From Carnegiea gigantea (taxonomy: Eukaryota; Streptophyta; Magnoliopsida; Caryophyllales; Cactaceae), in contig JAKOGI010001569.1 in the NCBI GenBank assembly GCA_029747015.1, positions 108,501 to 172,500 of the forward strand: a stretch of DNA of 64,000 nucleotides, read 5' to 3'. Below the pieces are notes generated by a model. The model was given only the letters and a program-made list of their open reading frames with translations, was not told where the DNA came from and ran no database searches. The position numbers were made by a program, and so were the translations under genes. The first letter of the stretch is position 1, and each line of letters opens with the position of its first letter. Below are positions 19,432-34,815 of the stretch, piece after piece.

Positions 19432-22400
19432 TATGTGTTGCTCTTCTAAAATGGTTTAATTAGTTGTTAGTTGAATTTGGTTAGAGTTTCAACTGATCTG
19501 GGAATGTTCATAGCTGCTGAGTTTCGCCGAGTTGAAAACTAGCAGCCACAATAGCATGATTATTTCAACACGTTATGCATCCGTCAAACCATTGTGTTTT
19601 TTTTTTTTTTTTTTGGAATTTTACTTCAAAAATTATTATAGTTGGTCGTGAGTTCATATCAAGACTCGATTTTCGATCCATAACTAATGAGTTAAGATTC
19701 ATATATTAAGTAAAATCATTGTAAACTTCGTTCTAAAAACTTACAGTAATCAAATATAATTAAATTCAATGGATTCCTACTATTTTTTTAATGGTTATTT
19801 GCGATAATATATCAATGTTATATATAAAAGGAAGAGCAATTTATTATATATAAGTCTATTTTTCCATTTTATCCTTCTTTAAGAGGAAGTTACATAAATA
19901 AAAATCATTTTTCCTTAAATTTCTCCCTATGTGCAGTTTAACTCTCTTTAGATTTCAAATTTTTTATAAACAGTACCCAGTTAAATTGACATTCCTCTTA
20001 TTACTTCTCATTATTATAATTAACAATATCAATAATAAGATTGATACTCAAATCACTATCAATTAAGGGTATCCCAAGTGGATTTCCTAACTTGACTCTC
20101 AAATTAAGATGTTTTTGCTGAGGGATTTATACCGAATAAATTTTAAATATTTGAAAACACAACTCTTATCATTCAATTTTTTAAAAATCTTAGCTTTCTG
20201 TGATCTTCTTATTGATAATTTTGTTTGCAAATTCATTAGATATATTTGCATAAGCAAATAATTTTCTTTAAAACTATCCTACATGTTATCTCTAAACCTC
20301 AATTTATATATCTTATATTGACATCCTATACGTAATGAACAACTAGCGCTACGTATGGACTTCCATATATCTTACTCAAAAAATGGACCTATATTACGTT
20401 GTTCCATTGTCCATGTATCTAAGCTGACGCTTTTGATTCATTTATGTGTGCATTACTAGATCTAACTGTTTCCTTCTTTTGTCACCGTTTACATGTCTAT
20501 AAATGATTTTATGCATGTGTTTCGTATTATACAAGGTCCTGACTATGATGTGTTTGGGCAATATTGTGCATTAATTAGTAGCAAAATAGGATATTAGTTG
20601 TTTTTAGTCAAAATGGGATATCAATTTTTGTTGTTATATTTGCATCAATTTTTTGGTGAAATTATTTATTTCAATTTGAGAATTTTGTTCGGACTCACTT
20701 CTATAGATTTTAATATTACAAGAAAGTTTGTATTTTATTCATTACTTTGTATATTGATATTATAGGAAAGTTTTTATTTAATTCATTGCTTCATATTCTA
20801 GGAAAGTTTCTATTTAATTCATTACTTCATATTATAGGAAAGTTTCTATTTAATTCATTACTTTATATATCGTTATTATTTAATTATGTAAATTGAGCAA
20901 TATTATAAATCTTTGAATAACACTCAGTTAAAGATTTTAATTGGAGAGTCTTTCCTAGACAAATGTTTATTGTTACGACGCTAAAAAAAAAAAGGATTAT
21001 TTTTGTAGTAGATGATCACTTGACTTTAGGTGAATAGTCTTTTTTCCTTTTTACTTTTTTTATTTGGACATAAAATAAGTTCTCTTCTTATTTTTCCCTT
21101 AAAATTTCCTATGTTTCTCTTGGAATTCATTCCCTATTCCATTTCATAGAAGTCAAGACTTTCAATATTCTCAATTTTAAATTCTATACCATTGCCCATG
21201 TTTTTTTAAACATGGTTATAATATGTTCTCCAGTTTAAAAATTCTAAGCATGCGTCGCTCAATCTCTTCCATGTACCGTGAAAAATTGGGGACGATTTAT
21301 CTTCAGTTTAAATACACCTCTTCATATTAAATGATCTTTGTGGTTGGCTCTTGACATTATTGAGACTCTCACATTGTACAATAATTCAAATATGGGGTCA
21401 ATGATTGATCACAAAAAAATAATTTTATATTTCAACAAACATCAATCGTATATGAAACAAATTTAAAACTCTTCTCTATGATTCAAAACAACACACATAC
21501 TATACCGCTACTACTACATATTAAGTGTTATCATCTTCAACAATTAAGAATTTGTAGGATTGCCTAATTCTTTTACGATCTCATTATTTTGTAGGTAGTT
21601 TTTTTTAATTGAGTCTACATGCATAGCATGGAAATTGAAACTAGTTTCAATAAAACTAATAACTAGAAACAAATCACTAAAAGTAGTAAGAAGGCCATGG
21701 ACAAATGGAACCCATGAGCAGTAGCATAAGGTAGAAGATTGAAAATTTAAAAAATGGCAATTTTCTAATCATAGATATTCATACATGAAGCTCAGTACTT
21801 GTCCAAATGATAAATCAATAAATAAACAAATAAAATTAAATATATGTGAACAAGAAAAGAATTAATTAACACTTTAGTACCATGAGGTATGCACTAATAA
21901 AGCGGTTTAAAAGTTTGCAAAAACAATGATTGAGTATCCTAAGGCTTTAAGGGGCGAATAAATTTGTACTTTTCTTCTAAAAATCATGTATTATCCCCGC
22001 AAGAGTGGGATATAGTTTTACAGTTTTGCTGTCTTTTTTTTTTTTTAGTTTTTTCAAGAAGTTACGTTAATATTGATATGTTAGGATATCTTTTAGTGAT
22101 TGAGGTGACCATGTCTGAGGGTAGCAAATTGTCAATTAGTGATTTTCGAAATCCTCATAGAATTGTTGAAATTTCTCTCCCTTACAACTAAACCCCAATT
22201 GCGAAGAACCCTAGAAGCAATTATCTATGCATAGTTCCTTTGCCCTCATCATGTGAGATTCTCCTCGTAGGTTCTGATTTTGTCGTGACACTAAAAAACT
22301 AAGCAAAAATTCAGGAATGGGGATTACAGCTATAGGGCTTGGTAATGATCAAAACAAACTTAAACTAACTAGGGATGATGAAGAAACCTTCATCTTGAAG

Positions 22401-22539
22401 GATCCCTCAAGTGGTGATATTGATATCTGAGTCTCATTGTTAAAAACAATATCAACGTTGAAACAATAAAGAACATTGTTAAAAACATATAGAAGCTAGC
22501 ACAGGGCCTTGTCAGGAAGTATCTAGAGAAAACCCTCTT
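19432..22539. other. AT-rich intergenic DNA
   Basis: There is no convincing gene. It holds a poly-T run (19598-19615), a 36-37-bp tandem repeat (20715-20872) and a 75-codon open stretch (21964-22191) without motifs. Confidence 0.5.
20715..20872. repeat. Tandem repeat, unit about 36-37 bp
   Basis: Four copies of a unit with core aggaaagtttctatttaatt followed by cattacttcatatta. The cores start near 20720, 20764, 20800 and 20837. The first copy is the most diverged. Confidence 0.75.
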
Positions 22540-22930
22540 GGTTTTTTATTTTTTTCACCATACTGATATAGATTTTGTTCTTAATGAAGGCTTGTGGCCA
22601 CATGATGGTCATCCCTTGCTCCTTAAGAAGATGATTAGGGAGGAGGTACCTTTTGAAATTATGTTACAAGACTTCACTTATGGGTCAAGGCTTACAATAT
22701 TCCTATGTATAGAAAAGCTCATGTTGTTATATAGCTTTTAGCATCTACAAGAATTTAGGGTAGAGGTGCCTCACCAATCCATTTATAATAGGGGTTGGTG
22801 TCCTTGTGGGAGGCCAACCTAAATGGATCGAGCTAAAACATATGAGACTTCTACACCTTTGCTATGATTTTGCTCTCCTTGTTCATATCTATCATGATTG
22901 TGTGCTTTATGATGAAAAACCACCCGAATC
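22540..22930 (+). pseudogene. Degenerate DUF4283/CCHC-type retroelement fragment
   Basis: The plus-strand frame at 22560-22700 reads DFVLNEGLWPHDGHPLLLKK, typical of the DUF4283 domain in plant LINE ORF1 and related proteins. A shifted frame continues with LWVKAYNIPMYRKAHVV, the expected next block. Near 22830-22905 a region with the outline of a CCHC knuckle (LCYDF...H...DC) has lost its second cysteine. Stops and shifts show it is dead. No endonuclease or RT is attached. Confidence 0.5.
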
Positions 22931-22936
22931 CAAACA

Positions 22937-23110
22937 CTACAAGAGTTGTGCTAGATATAGGTGGAAAAATCGGCAGAAAAAGGCCTTGTCACAGTGATAG
23001 ACGAATAATAGACAGTAAATCAATTTTGACGGAACCCATAAATTTTAAAAACTGATGGATAAATTTGATATTCACCCGTCAATATTTTAAAAATAATTTT
23101 TTTCTTTTCA
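22937..23110. mobile_element. CACTA-like terminus
   Basis: cactacaagag at 22937 matches the usual CACTA-superfamily end cactacaagaaa, followed by AT-rich subterminal sequence with short repeated motifs (ttgacgg, cccgtca). The partner end is not visible, and no transposase is present. Confidence 0.35.
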
Positions 23111-23219
23111 ATATTCACGGAATATCTGTCAGGGTAATACTATTTTTTATTAAAAAATTAAAGATTTGATACTTATCCTCTCCCATCCCCACCCCCTCAC
23201 TCTTCTGCCCAAGTCCAAC

Positions 23220-23452
23220 TAGGGCTGTCAAAGTCTAACCCGACCCGATAACCCGACCCGAATTTACTGAGAGAAACATGAACCCGACCCGAACCGAACC
23301 GATTTCGACCCGAAGTCGATACGATTTGACCGTTTAGTGTGAAAACTTGTTATTTTTCAGTTTTGAGCAAATCTAAGCTATTTTCAAGGCCGACACAAAA
23401 TTGACCCGTTTATTAAATGGGTCGACCCAACCCAACCCGTTTGACAGCCCTA
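23220..23452. mobile_element. hAT MITE with perfect 13-bp termini and 8-bp duplication
   Basis: A 233-bp element starting tagggctgtcaaa and ending tttgacagcccta, exact inverted repeats, between perfect direct repeats agtccaac (23212-23219, 23453-23460). The interior is dense in acccgac/gaacccgacc motifs, mostly near both ends. It encodes nothing. This is a textbook hAT-derived MITE. Confidence 0.93.
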
Positions 23453-23637
23453 AGTCCAACAACTTCATTCCACCTCACCCCCCTTTCTCTTAACCCTAAA
23501 ACCCAGAAACTTCATTCCACATCTCCTGCTTTCTCAGCCACACAATCCTCCTCTCTTTGTCCTAATATTGCTTCTTATCTTTGTCCTAGTCTCCATGCTC
23601 ATCTTCTTCCTTTACTTAACACTACTCCCCAGGGTTC

Positions 23638-23680
23638 CACTCCCACTCCCACTCCCACTGCCACTCCCACTCCCATTCCT
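23638..23680. repeat. Hexanucleotide repeat (cactcc)n
   Basis: Seven near-perfect hexamers, interrupted once by cactgc. It lies in a C-rich stretch with no gene assigned. Confidence 0.8.
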
Positions 23681-24099
23681 TCTGGTAGGGCCCATATCCC
23701 CTTATGCACCTCACTTAGACATTCATAACTTAACCTGAGAACGGCAACCTTACGCTGAGAAATGATATCGGGGCATGTGCCATTGATATTTGATGGAAAC
23801 AAGAGATGGGCAAAGCAAAGAAGGATGGAGTCTCACTCAGGTCATGATGTCGACTTCACGCGTTGCTCTAGGTCATGAATCTTTCTGCTAAGGAGGGCAG
23901 CAAAGTCTCTTTCTTCAGCCTCATCCCTTCCCTTTCCCTCCTCTAGTTTTCAGATATGAAACTGTTACTGTGTTTGGGATGAAAATTCAAGATTCAAAAT
24001 TAAAAAATTTGTGATATAAAATTTTGGATCTGAAATTTAACAATTTTTAATATAAAATTTCAGGAATCAGAGACTTAGTTAAAGTGGTTATACGAGAAT

Positions 24100-24840
24100 G
24101 GATGTGTGGTTATACAAGAATGGATAGAATTAGTAATGGAGTAATTAGAAACTTAGTTAAAGCGGCTCCCATCGAAGATAAGATGAGAGAAACAAGACTC
24201 AGATGGTTTGACCACATGAAAGAAGGAGTGTAGATGCTCCAGTGAAGAGATGTGAGAGGATTAATATCCCTGAAGATAAAAGAGGGAGGGGATGACCAAA
24301 AAGTTTGGACGAGATGATTAGAGAGGGCTTGAAAGTTATGGGGTTAACTGAGGACATGGCTTAGGATAGGAGACTATGACGGGATAGAATTAAGATCTTA
24401 GATCACAGAAAGTTAACCTCATAGTGGTCTCTTAGTTATAGTAGGGCAAGTTTGGTTGTGGTTTTTCCATATATTGTGTTTGCATGCAGTCAATACATGC
24501 ATCTAGGAAGAGACATTGTTTGTCTACCTCTATTTGTTGAGGTATAGTACATTCCCTTGATATGTTGTACTTATATTTACACAGTTACTGCTACCTAATT
24601 TATTAGTACTTCTTAGTTCATTCCCTGTTGCTTATCCTTAGTCTCTCTATAAAATGTTTTCACAAGACCCTTCTTCTATAAAATGTTTTCATAAAATCTT
24701 ATTTTGTGGGTCTCTTAGAATTAGCTTCTCTACGAGAAGGGGATGCCGCTAGAGGTAAGATTGTCCATATCCGGATCTTCCCAAACTCCGCAAAAGTGGG
24801 ACTGACACTGGGAGGTGTTGTTGGTGGTGTTGTTGTAGAG
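24100..24840 (+). mobile_element. RTE-clade LINE 3' part
   Basis: Near 24165-24440 the plus strand encodes the conserved C-terminal block of plant RTE elements: IEDKMRETRLRWF, then GRG.PKK-like and LTEDMA-like runs and ILDHRKLT, with stops (for example at GV*MLQ and DMA*D) and frame damage. The 3' UTR ends with the family's structured tail (agaggtaagattg... actgacactgggagg) and a gttgttggtggtgttgttg tract at 24815-24837. The endonuclease and RT are absent, so it is a 5'-truncated, dead copy. Confidence 0.8.
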
Positions 24841-25174
24841 ATGAAAAATTTCAAAACTATAATTTTTCATTAGAAAAACTATCCTAATTAGAAATTTCAA
24901 GAACAAAAAGTTGAACTTTTGAATTTTAATTTTCAAATCTTGACACAATTTGGAAATATCAAAAGATTTTCATGTAAATTTATTTGTTGGAATTTCATGT
25001 TATTGAATTGAATTTGTCAGATCTCAACAAAGGTGATTTTATAAAAGATTATGAGAAAAAAGACAAGAGTGGACAAAAATATGAGAAAGCATAGCAAATC
25101 CTCTCCGTTTTTTTTTTGGGGGTTCTCTTTCGATAAAAATCTTTATCTTTTATTGCTTTGTCAATTTGTTACAA
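24841..25174. other. AT-rich spacer
   Basis: Nothing recognised apart from short homopolymer runs. Confidence 0.4.
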
Positions 25175-25442
25175 CTAGCATGGGCCCGTGCTTTGCACGG
25201 TGCATGTTTAAACAGACAATTTTGTAGATATGTTATCAAAATAATAAACGGATAGTTATTGTAGAGATAAGTAATATTACAATTTAGAGAAGAGAAGGGA
25301 AAAACACAATGCAAAAGTGGAATATACATCAACTTCATACATAAACAATAGGATTAACAATTAAAAATTATATCATTGTGGAAGAAGTCTATATAAGTAT
25401 GATGGAGATATTACATAGTGAATTTGGTACAAAGCACACTAA

Positions 25443-25495
<53 letters not shown>

Positions 25496-25586
25496 TATAT
25501 ATATATTTATATATGTGTATATGTATATATTTATGTATATATATATATATATATGTATGTATATGTATATATACAATATACACACA

Positions 25587-25633
<47 letters not shown>

Positions 25634-25771
25634 ACACCATGTATATGTATGTATGTATGTCTATTTATATGTGTGTGTGTGTATAATATATGTATATATG
25701 TGTGTGTGGTATACATACATATATATATTATATATGTATTATATGTATATATATATATATATATATTATAG

Positions 25772-25817
<46 letters not shown>

Positions 25818-26025
25818 GTATATCTATATGTATGTGTGTGTGTGTATATATATATATATATGTCATATCAGTATATATATATATATATTATATCACCATG
25901 TGTGATATCAGTATGTGTTAAAAAAATGTTAAAAAAGTGACTCATTATAAGACAACATGAAAATCAACATGTGCCATGTGGAGCATGTGAGCACCTTTGT
26001 TAATTAAGGATCAAATATATAAAGA
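25175..26025 (-). mobile_element. Candidate non-autonomous Helitron with microsatellite core
   Basis: Read on the minus strand, the 3' end is a hairpin (ccgtgcaaagcacgg) followed by gcccatgCTAG and then host T, the Helitron pattern of hairpin plus CTRR. A matching 5' end TC preceded by host A lies at 26025 (aTCTTTATATA). No target duplication is expected for Helitrons. The core is filled with (GT)n, (TA)n and (CA)n arrays. The 3' end is a good match; the choice of 5' end is an inference. No Rep/helicase is encoded. Confidence 0.5.
25445..25900. repeat. Compound GT / TA / CA / TA microsatellite
   Basis: (GT)n at 25445-25494, mixed TA/TG to about 25575, (CA)n at 25580-25638 and several (TA)n runs to about 25897. 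The GT and CA blocks are mutual complements about 100 bp apart, so the region can form a hairpin. Long open frames here are artefacts. Confidence 0.95.
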
Positions 26026-26850
26026 TATCTTAAGATGGACATTAACTTACTAGAAAATGATAATATTGCCAATTTATTTTCTTTTTTACTTTGTAAAATT
26101 TTTGTTATACTCAAAAAATGGAAAATATGATCCCTCCTTTCTACTATTTTGTTTCAAATTTATTAAAAATATTCATATTTTCATTTGCTAATGTTAATTA
26201 ATTACATATTTATTAAGGTAAATTATGGAGTAACTTTTGATTAGTCATATACTGTTTGCGTAACATTTAAATACTACCACCATAGTTGAATATTTCCGTC
26301 TATATATTATTGTGGGAAGCTTGCAAATTAGGTTTCCTGTTGTCATTGTGTATGCTTTAATTTGTTAAATTAACAACACATTGAGCTTCCCTTTAAACCG
26401 TTCAAGGACATTCTACATTAAATTTTAAATTAACTACTTGCCTTTACATATTATTGTTAAGGTACCTTATAAAAGAGACAAGTATTTTGATTAAAATAGA
26501 AAAATACATAAATTTTTTATTTTATTGTTATAGTACCTTATATATGAGACAAATATTTGATTAAAATAGAAAAACAAATATTAAAATAACAATATTATGT
26601 ACTTAAAGGACCTTATAAAATAAACAAAGAAATTATATCGTTCTTAAAATAACAATATTTGTATCAAAAAAGACAGAATAATAATAATAATGAAGATTAA
26701 AAATAGTTATTAGTTATTTACAATGGTGTATATTGTATTTTTCGTTACCATTTAACTGGTTTACCTCTACGTTGAAAATAATCATGGAAATGATATTTAT
26801 ATTTCTAGTATCTTGAAATGTTAAAATTTATATTTGTATCCGAAAGAACA

Positions 26851-26851
<1 letters not shown>

Positions 26852-26918
<67 letters not shown>
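26852..26918. repeat. (AAT)n microsatellite
   Basis: About 22 AAT units followed by aac/gac/agc variants. A short version with about five units sits in a paralogous context at 26677-26692. Confidence 0.9.
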
Positions 26919-26919
<1 letters not shown>

Positions 26920-27126
26920 CGACGACAACAACAGCAGCAATAATAACAATAATGAAAATTAACAACATTTATCTCATGGATAAACGGCGAAGGTCTAGAA
27001 TCATCTATGTCTTAAACCTTCTCGGTAAGCCAAGGGCCACATTAAATAAAAAAATTAAAAAGATCTATATTATGTCTAGAATCATCTATGTCTAAAAAGC
27101 TTCTCGGTAAACCAAATCCTCTTTAT

Positions 27127-27290
27127 CCTCTCATATTCCGTCTCCCTCTATCTTCTCTCTATCCTTTAAAATGGCGCCACCCTCTATCTCCTCTCTATCC
27201 TCCCAAATGGCGCCTCCATCTATCTCCTCTCTGTCATCTCACATGCCATCTCCCTCTATCTCCTCTCTATCGTCTCACATACCGTCTTAT
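27127..27290. repeat. 36-bp minisatellite
   Basis: About 4.5 copies of a unit containing ccctctatctcctctctatc with a spacer of aaaatggcgcc type (copies 2 and 3) or tcacatgccat type (copies 4 and 5). As the unit is a multiple of three, a Ser/Pro-rich frame stays open across it. Confidence 0.8.
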
Positions 27291-27634
27291 CCTCTTAATC
27301 ACAATCATCTCAAGACTGTCTTCGATCCTCACACGATTCGTCTTTTCATGGGTGCCCAACTGATAAAATCCGAATCATACACCCTTTGCACCGCCACCTG
27401 AAAAATACAACACCACCACTATGTAGATCGGTTGAAGCCTAGTCCAGCGGTGCCACCCATGTTGCCAACGCGCTACTTAGGCGGTGGCGTGTGGGTGTAC
27501 GCACGTCTGTTTTTAGGGTGTTGTTGGAATTTTTAGCTATGTGAGGGCAGATCGAAGGTTGGAAACAGGAAGGAGGAAGAAGGCAGTCGTACGTTACCTT
27601 TGTCTTGCGGTGCATGTATTATACGCGCCACCCC

Positions 27635-31168
<3,534 letters not shown>

Positions 31169-31173
31169 ACCCC

Positions 31174-32223
31174 TCCGCAATGAATCTGATGAGTATGGTG
31201 GGTTTCTACCCATTGTCGATATTTCTACCATTTATTTTCTCTTTTATTTAAGATTTTGTTGTATATTTTGGTTTTTTTTTCCATGATGGTGGCGATGGCC
31301 ACCGAGTCCTAGCCAGATCTGTTCGTCTTTTCATGGTGGCACATGTGTGCTTTTGGGCTAAGTGTGTATTGGGATGTTCGTCTAATGTATGAGCATTTAG
31401 GTATTGTATATTCATCTAATGGGTATATTTTGGGTTTTTTCATCTGATGAATATGGCATGTTCAGCTAACAATTGTCTTTTATGTAAATTTTGGCCATGG
31501 GCATTCAAAGTTTTCCTACATCTGTGACCGACATGGGCATCTGATTATGTTTCTTCTTTGGAATATCCAACTCGGTAGGTAAGCGCCTTTACTTTTCATT
31601 GAGCTTTTGTTTGGAGTCCAATATGGAGATTTAAGGTGTTTTTTCTGCTCTTCCAACCTCGTAGCTTTGATGAACATGGTGCTGCCATGATTTCTTGAAT
31701 CCTTCCAAACTCATCTTAGGACTGGGGTCGCTCATGTGCACCAAGGTGTTGCCATTGAGCGCAGAGCCGACATTATTTCAGATTCAAGTGGCCTGTCCCT
31801 TTTGGAGTACTATGGCTTTCATGATCAGATAGCTCTGTACATTGTTCTTGTTTGGTCTGCTACTTGTGTTCCATACAATTTGTGAGATAGTAGTACTCTG
31901 ATGTTATAATTACTATGAACATTAGCCCTTAAAGCGATCTGCTGTTGGTTGATGTCTTTTGGTTTAGATGGCATCCTGCCTTTGTATAAGAAATGCATGC
32001 TCTAGCTCATACTAGTTTTACACATGATCTTGCTTGTACTTGGTTTTGCAAAATTACAGGGAATCAAACCATCAATTATCATCCCTGCAAAAGGCTAGCT
32101 TAACCTACATAGTTGAAATAAGTGAAGTTTCATGCAAAAAGTGAACTTCATCTCATCTAAGTTATCTTTCAGAAGCAAAATTGCTTGCTCACTTACCTAG
32201 GGTATCCTTGTTCTTCATCACAG
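31174..32223. other. Spacer containing one copy of a dispersed duplicate
   Basis: 31584-31690 is repeated with changes at 36781-36885. No gene was recognised, and earlier NAT10 exons are not present here. Confidence 0.5.
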
Positions 32224-33425
32224 TATATACAACCACATGAACATCAGAAGCTATCTCAAGTTGAGCTGTTGGTGGTTGATGAAGTAGCGGCAATTCCTTT
32301 GCCTATTGTCAAATCTCTTTTAGGGCCATATCTTATCTTCATTTCATCTACTGTAAATGGGTATGTTATTGTTTTCCTAATTTTGGAAAATGAAGAGGAA
32401 TGTATAGTTCTTCTTGTGTTCTTCCTTCTTTTATGCTCTTTCAAGGGTTCTGTTAGAATTCTCAGAATTAAAATTGAAAGTGATTTGTGAATCTAGGTTC
32501 TTCCCTCTTTCTTCTCTACAAAGTTATGAAGGTACCGGTCGGTCGTTATCGCTAAAGCTGCTGCAGCAACTGGAGGACCAGAGTCACATGTCTAAGAATT
32601 TGGACACTTCCATTTCTGGTATGCCTTTTGTTTTATTGGCTAATGAGCTATCTAAAATATTATGGTCAGCTGTTTCTCAACAGTCACTCTTTCCTCCAAA
32701 ATAAAGGTGAAAAAAGGAAGAATCTTGTACACTTTACTATCTAGTGGCATTGCATCTTAGTTAAAAAGTCCTTTATGTTTTGAAAATAATAAATTGCTAT
32801 CCTCATATGATAAATTTTTTCAGTTTAGTATACTACTATTCATGTTTCTAGGGTAGTAAACTATTAAAAGAATAGAACATCTTATTTATTGCTTACAAAA
32901 CCTGAGGAATTTTTTTTTATTATGTTGCGATACAACAGAGTACTAATGTGTCAAAAATCTTGTCAAAAACAAAAGCTGGTGCTGAGGTATACCAGTTGCT
33001 TTTACTGTTTAGCATGTGGCTATAGCATATTCCTTTTCCATGAACTATGGCTTATAATCTTTTAATCATCAATCCAGTAGCGAATTAATTTATTTGTTTT
33101 CTTGAAAATAGGGCGGATTTTCAAGAAGATAGAATTGAGTGAATCCATTAGATATGCTTTTGGTGACCCTATTGAATCTTGGCTTAATGAGTTATTGAGT
33201 TTGGATGTTGCAAATTCAATTGCCATCATTAGCAGGTTAAAGAGCATATTGAGCACCACTTGGACATCATTCAATCTTTCATTGTTTTACTGAGTTAATT
33301 ATGTGTAGTAATTGTCTGTCTGTCTTGATTCAAGCAGGCTGCCTCCTCCAAGTGAATGTGATCTGTATTATGTTAATCGTAACACATATTTCTCATTTCA
33401 TACAGATAGCGAGCTATTTTTGTAG
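32224..33425 (+). pseudogene. NAT10-type RNA cytidine acetyltransferase fragment
   Basis: Four exons with GT-AG introns: 32224-32360, 32524-32618, 33112-33235 and 33338-33425. They encode the helicase-like middle of NAT10/Kre33, which makes N4-acetylcytidine in 18S rRNA and tRNA in the nucleolus. Visible: QPHEHQKLSQVELLVVDE, SSTVNGYEGTGRSLSLKLLQ, KKIELSESIRYAFGDPIESW and SECDLYYVNRNT. Phases match at all three junctions. The family's DEAAAIP motif reads DEVAAIP. The last exon ends in TAG at its donor (33423-33425), where the family has a Gln after SELFL. Upstream and downstream exons are absent in the window. Retained introns mean a genomic, not retrotransposed, fragment. Confidence 0.82.
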
Positions 33426-33508
33426 GTAACTATTTTATATTACATTTACTTTATAATGTAAATTATAACTTGTAAGATACCTCCAAATGAACATAGTGCT
33501 TATATTAA

Positions 33509-33877
33509 GGCTCTGTTCTTTTCGTGGGTAAATTGGGTGGGTAAAAGGGTGAAGTAGGTTGAAGTAGGTTGAAGTGGATTGAGGTAGGTTGAAGTTGGTA
33601 TTTTTTTTTTGAGGTGGGTTGAAATAGGTTGAAGTAGGTTGAAGTGGGTTGATGTTGGTTGAAGTGGGTTGAAGTTGGTATATTTTTTATGTGGTGGATT
33701 GAAGTGGGTTAAAATAATAAGAATGTAACTAATGTGTGATAATTTATGAAGTTATCGAAATTTTGTGAAATTTTTGTTTATTCTTTTTTATTTTTTATTT
33801 TTTATTTTTTATTTTTGTATTTTGTATTTTGTATTTTTATTTTGTATTTTTGTATTTTTCATTTTTTCATTTTTCAT

Positions 33878-33910
<33 letters not shown>

Positions 33911-34784
33911 ATTTTTCATTTTTTATATTTTAATTTTAATTTTTTATTTTTTATTTTTTATTTTTTATTTTTTATTTTTCATTTTTTATTTTTTATTTTT
34001 CGTTTTTTATTTTTTTATTTTTTATTTTTTTATTTTTTATTTTTTTATTTTTCATTTTTCATTTTTTATATTTTATATTTTATATTATATATTTTTTTAT
34101 GTTTTATGTTTTATGTTTTATTTTTTATTTTTCTATTTTTGTATTTTTCATTTTTCATTTTTCATTTTTCATTTTTCATTTTGTATTTTTGTATTTTGTA
34201 TTTTGTATTTTGTATTTTGTATTTTGTATTTTGTATTTTTGTATTTTGTATTTTGTATTTTGTATTTTTTATTTTTATTTTTTATTTTTCATTTTTCATT
34301 TTTATTTTTTTAAATTTTATCTTATTTTTTATTTCTAATTTTTTATTTTTTATTTTTTATTTTTTATTTTTATTTTTTTAATTTCTTAGTTCTTATTTTT
34401 TATTTTTTATTTTTTATTTTTTAAATTTTTTAAATTTTTAATTTTTAATTTATAAATTTTTATTCAAAAATAAAAATTAAAATTAAAAAATAAGAAATAA
34501 AAAGCAAAAAATAAAACAAACATCATAAAAAATACAAAATAAAAAATAAAAAATAAGAACCAAGAAATTAAAAAATAAAAAATTAGAAAATTAGAAAATA
34601 AAAAATAAAATTAAAAAATGAAAACAAAAATAAAATAAAAATAAAAATAAAAAAATAAAAATAAAAAGTAAAAATAAAAATAAAAATATAAAGTGAAAAA
34701 TAAAAAATGAAAACCAAAAAATAAAAAATAAAAAATAAAAATAAAAATAAAAATAAAAATAAAAATAAAAAATAAAAAATAAAA

Positions 34785-34815
<31 letters not shown>

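Larger units (their letters stand above)
26026..27634. other. AT-rich intergenic DNA with local duplications
   Basis: No gene. It holds a duplicated segment of about 70 bp (26462-26600), a duplicated microsatellite locus (26640-26690 and 26825-26960), a duplicated 45-bp piece (26993-27036 and 27076-27118) and a 36-bp minisatellite. The left half of a 5-bp duplication (acccc, 27630-27634) ends the stretch. Confidence 0.55.

Noticed and set aside
19590..19700. tRNA-derived SINE on the minus strand
   Set aside because: There is an A tract and a weak B-box-like stretch, but no A box and no target duplication.
22081..22191. Start of a host protein (VTMSEGSKLSISDF)
   Set aside because: Short, followed by stops, and upstream of DUF4283-type retroelement text; more likely part of that remnant.
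25378..25940. Overlapping open frames rich in Cys/Val/Tyr/His/Thr
   Set aside because: Products of GT, CA and TA microsatellites.
25445..26920. CRISPR-like array
   Set aside because: The repeats are simple microsatellites with no unique spacers, in a plant genome.
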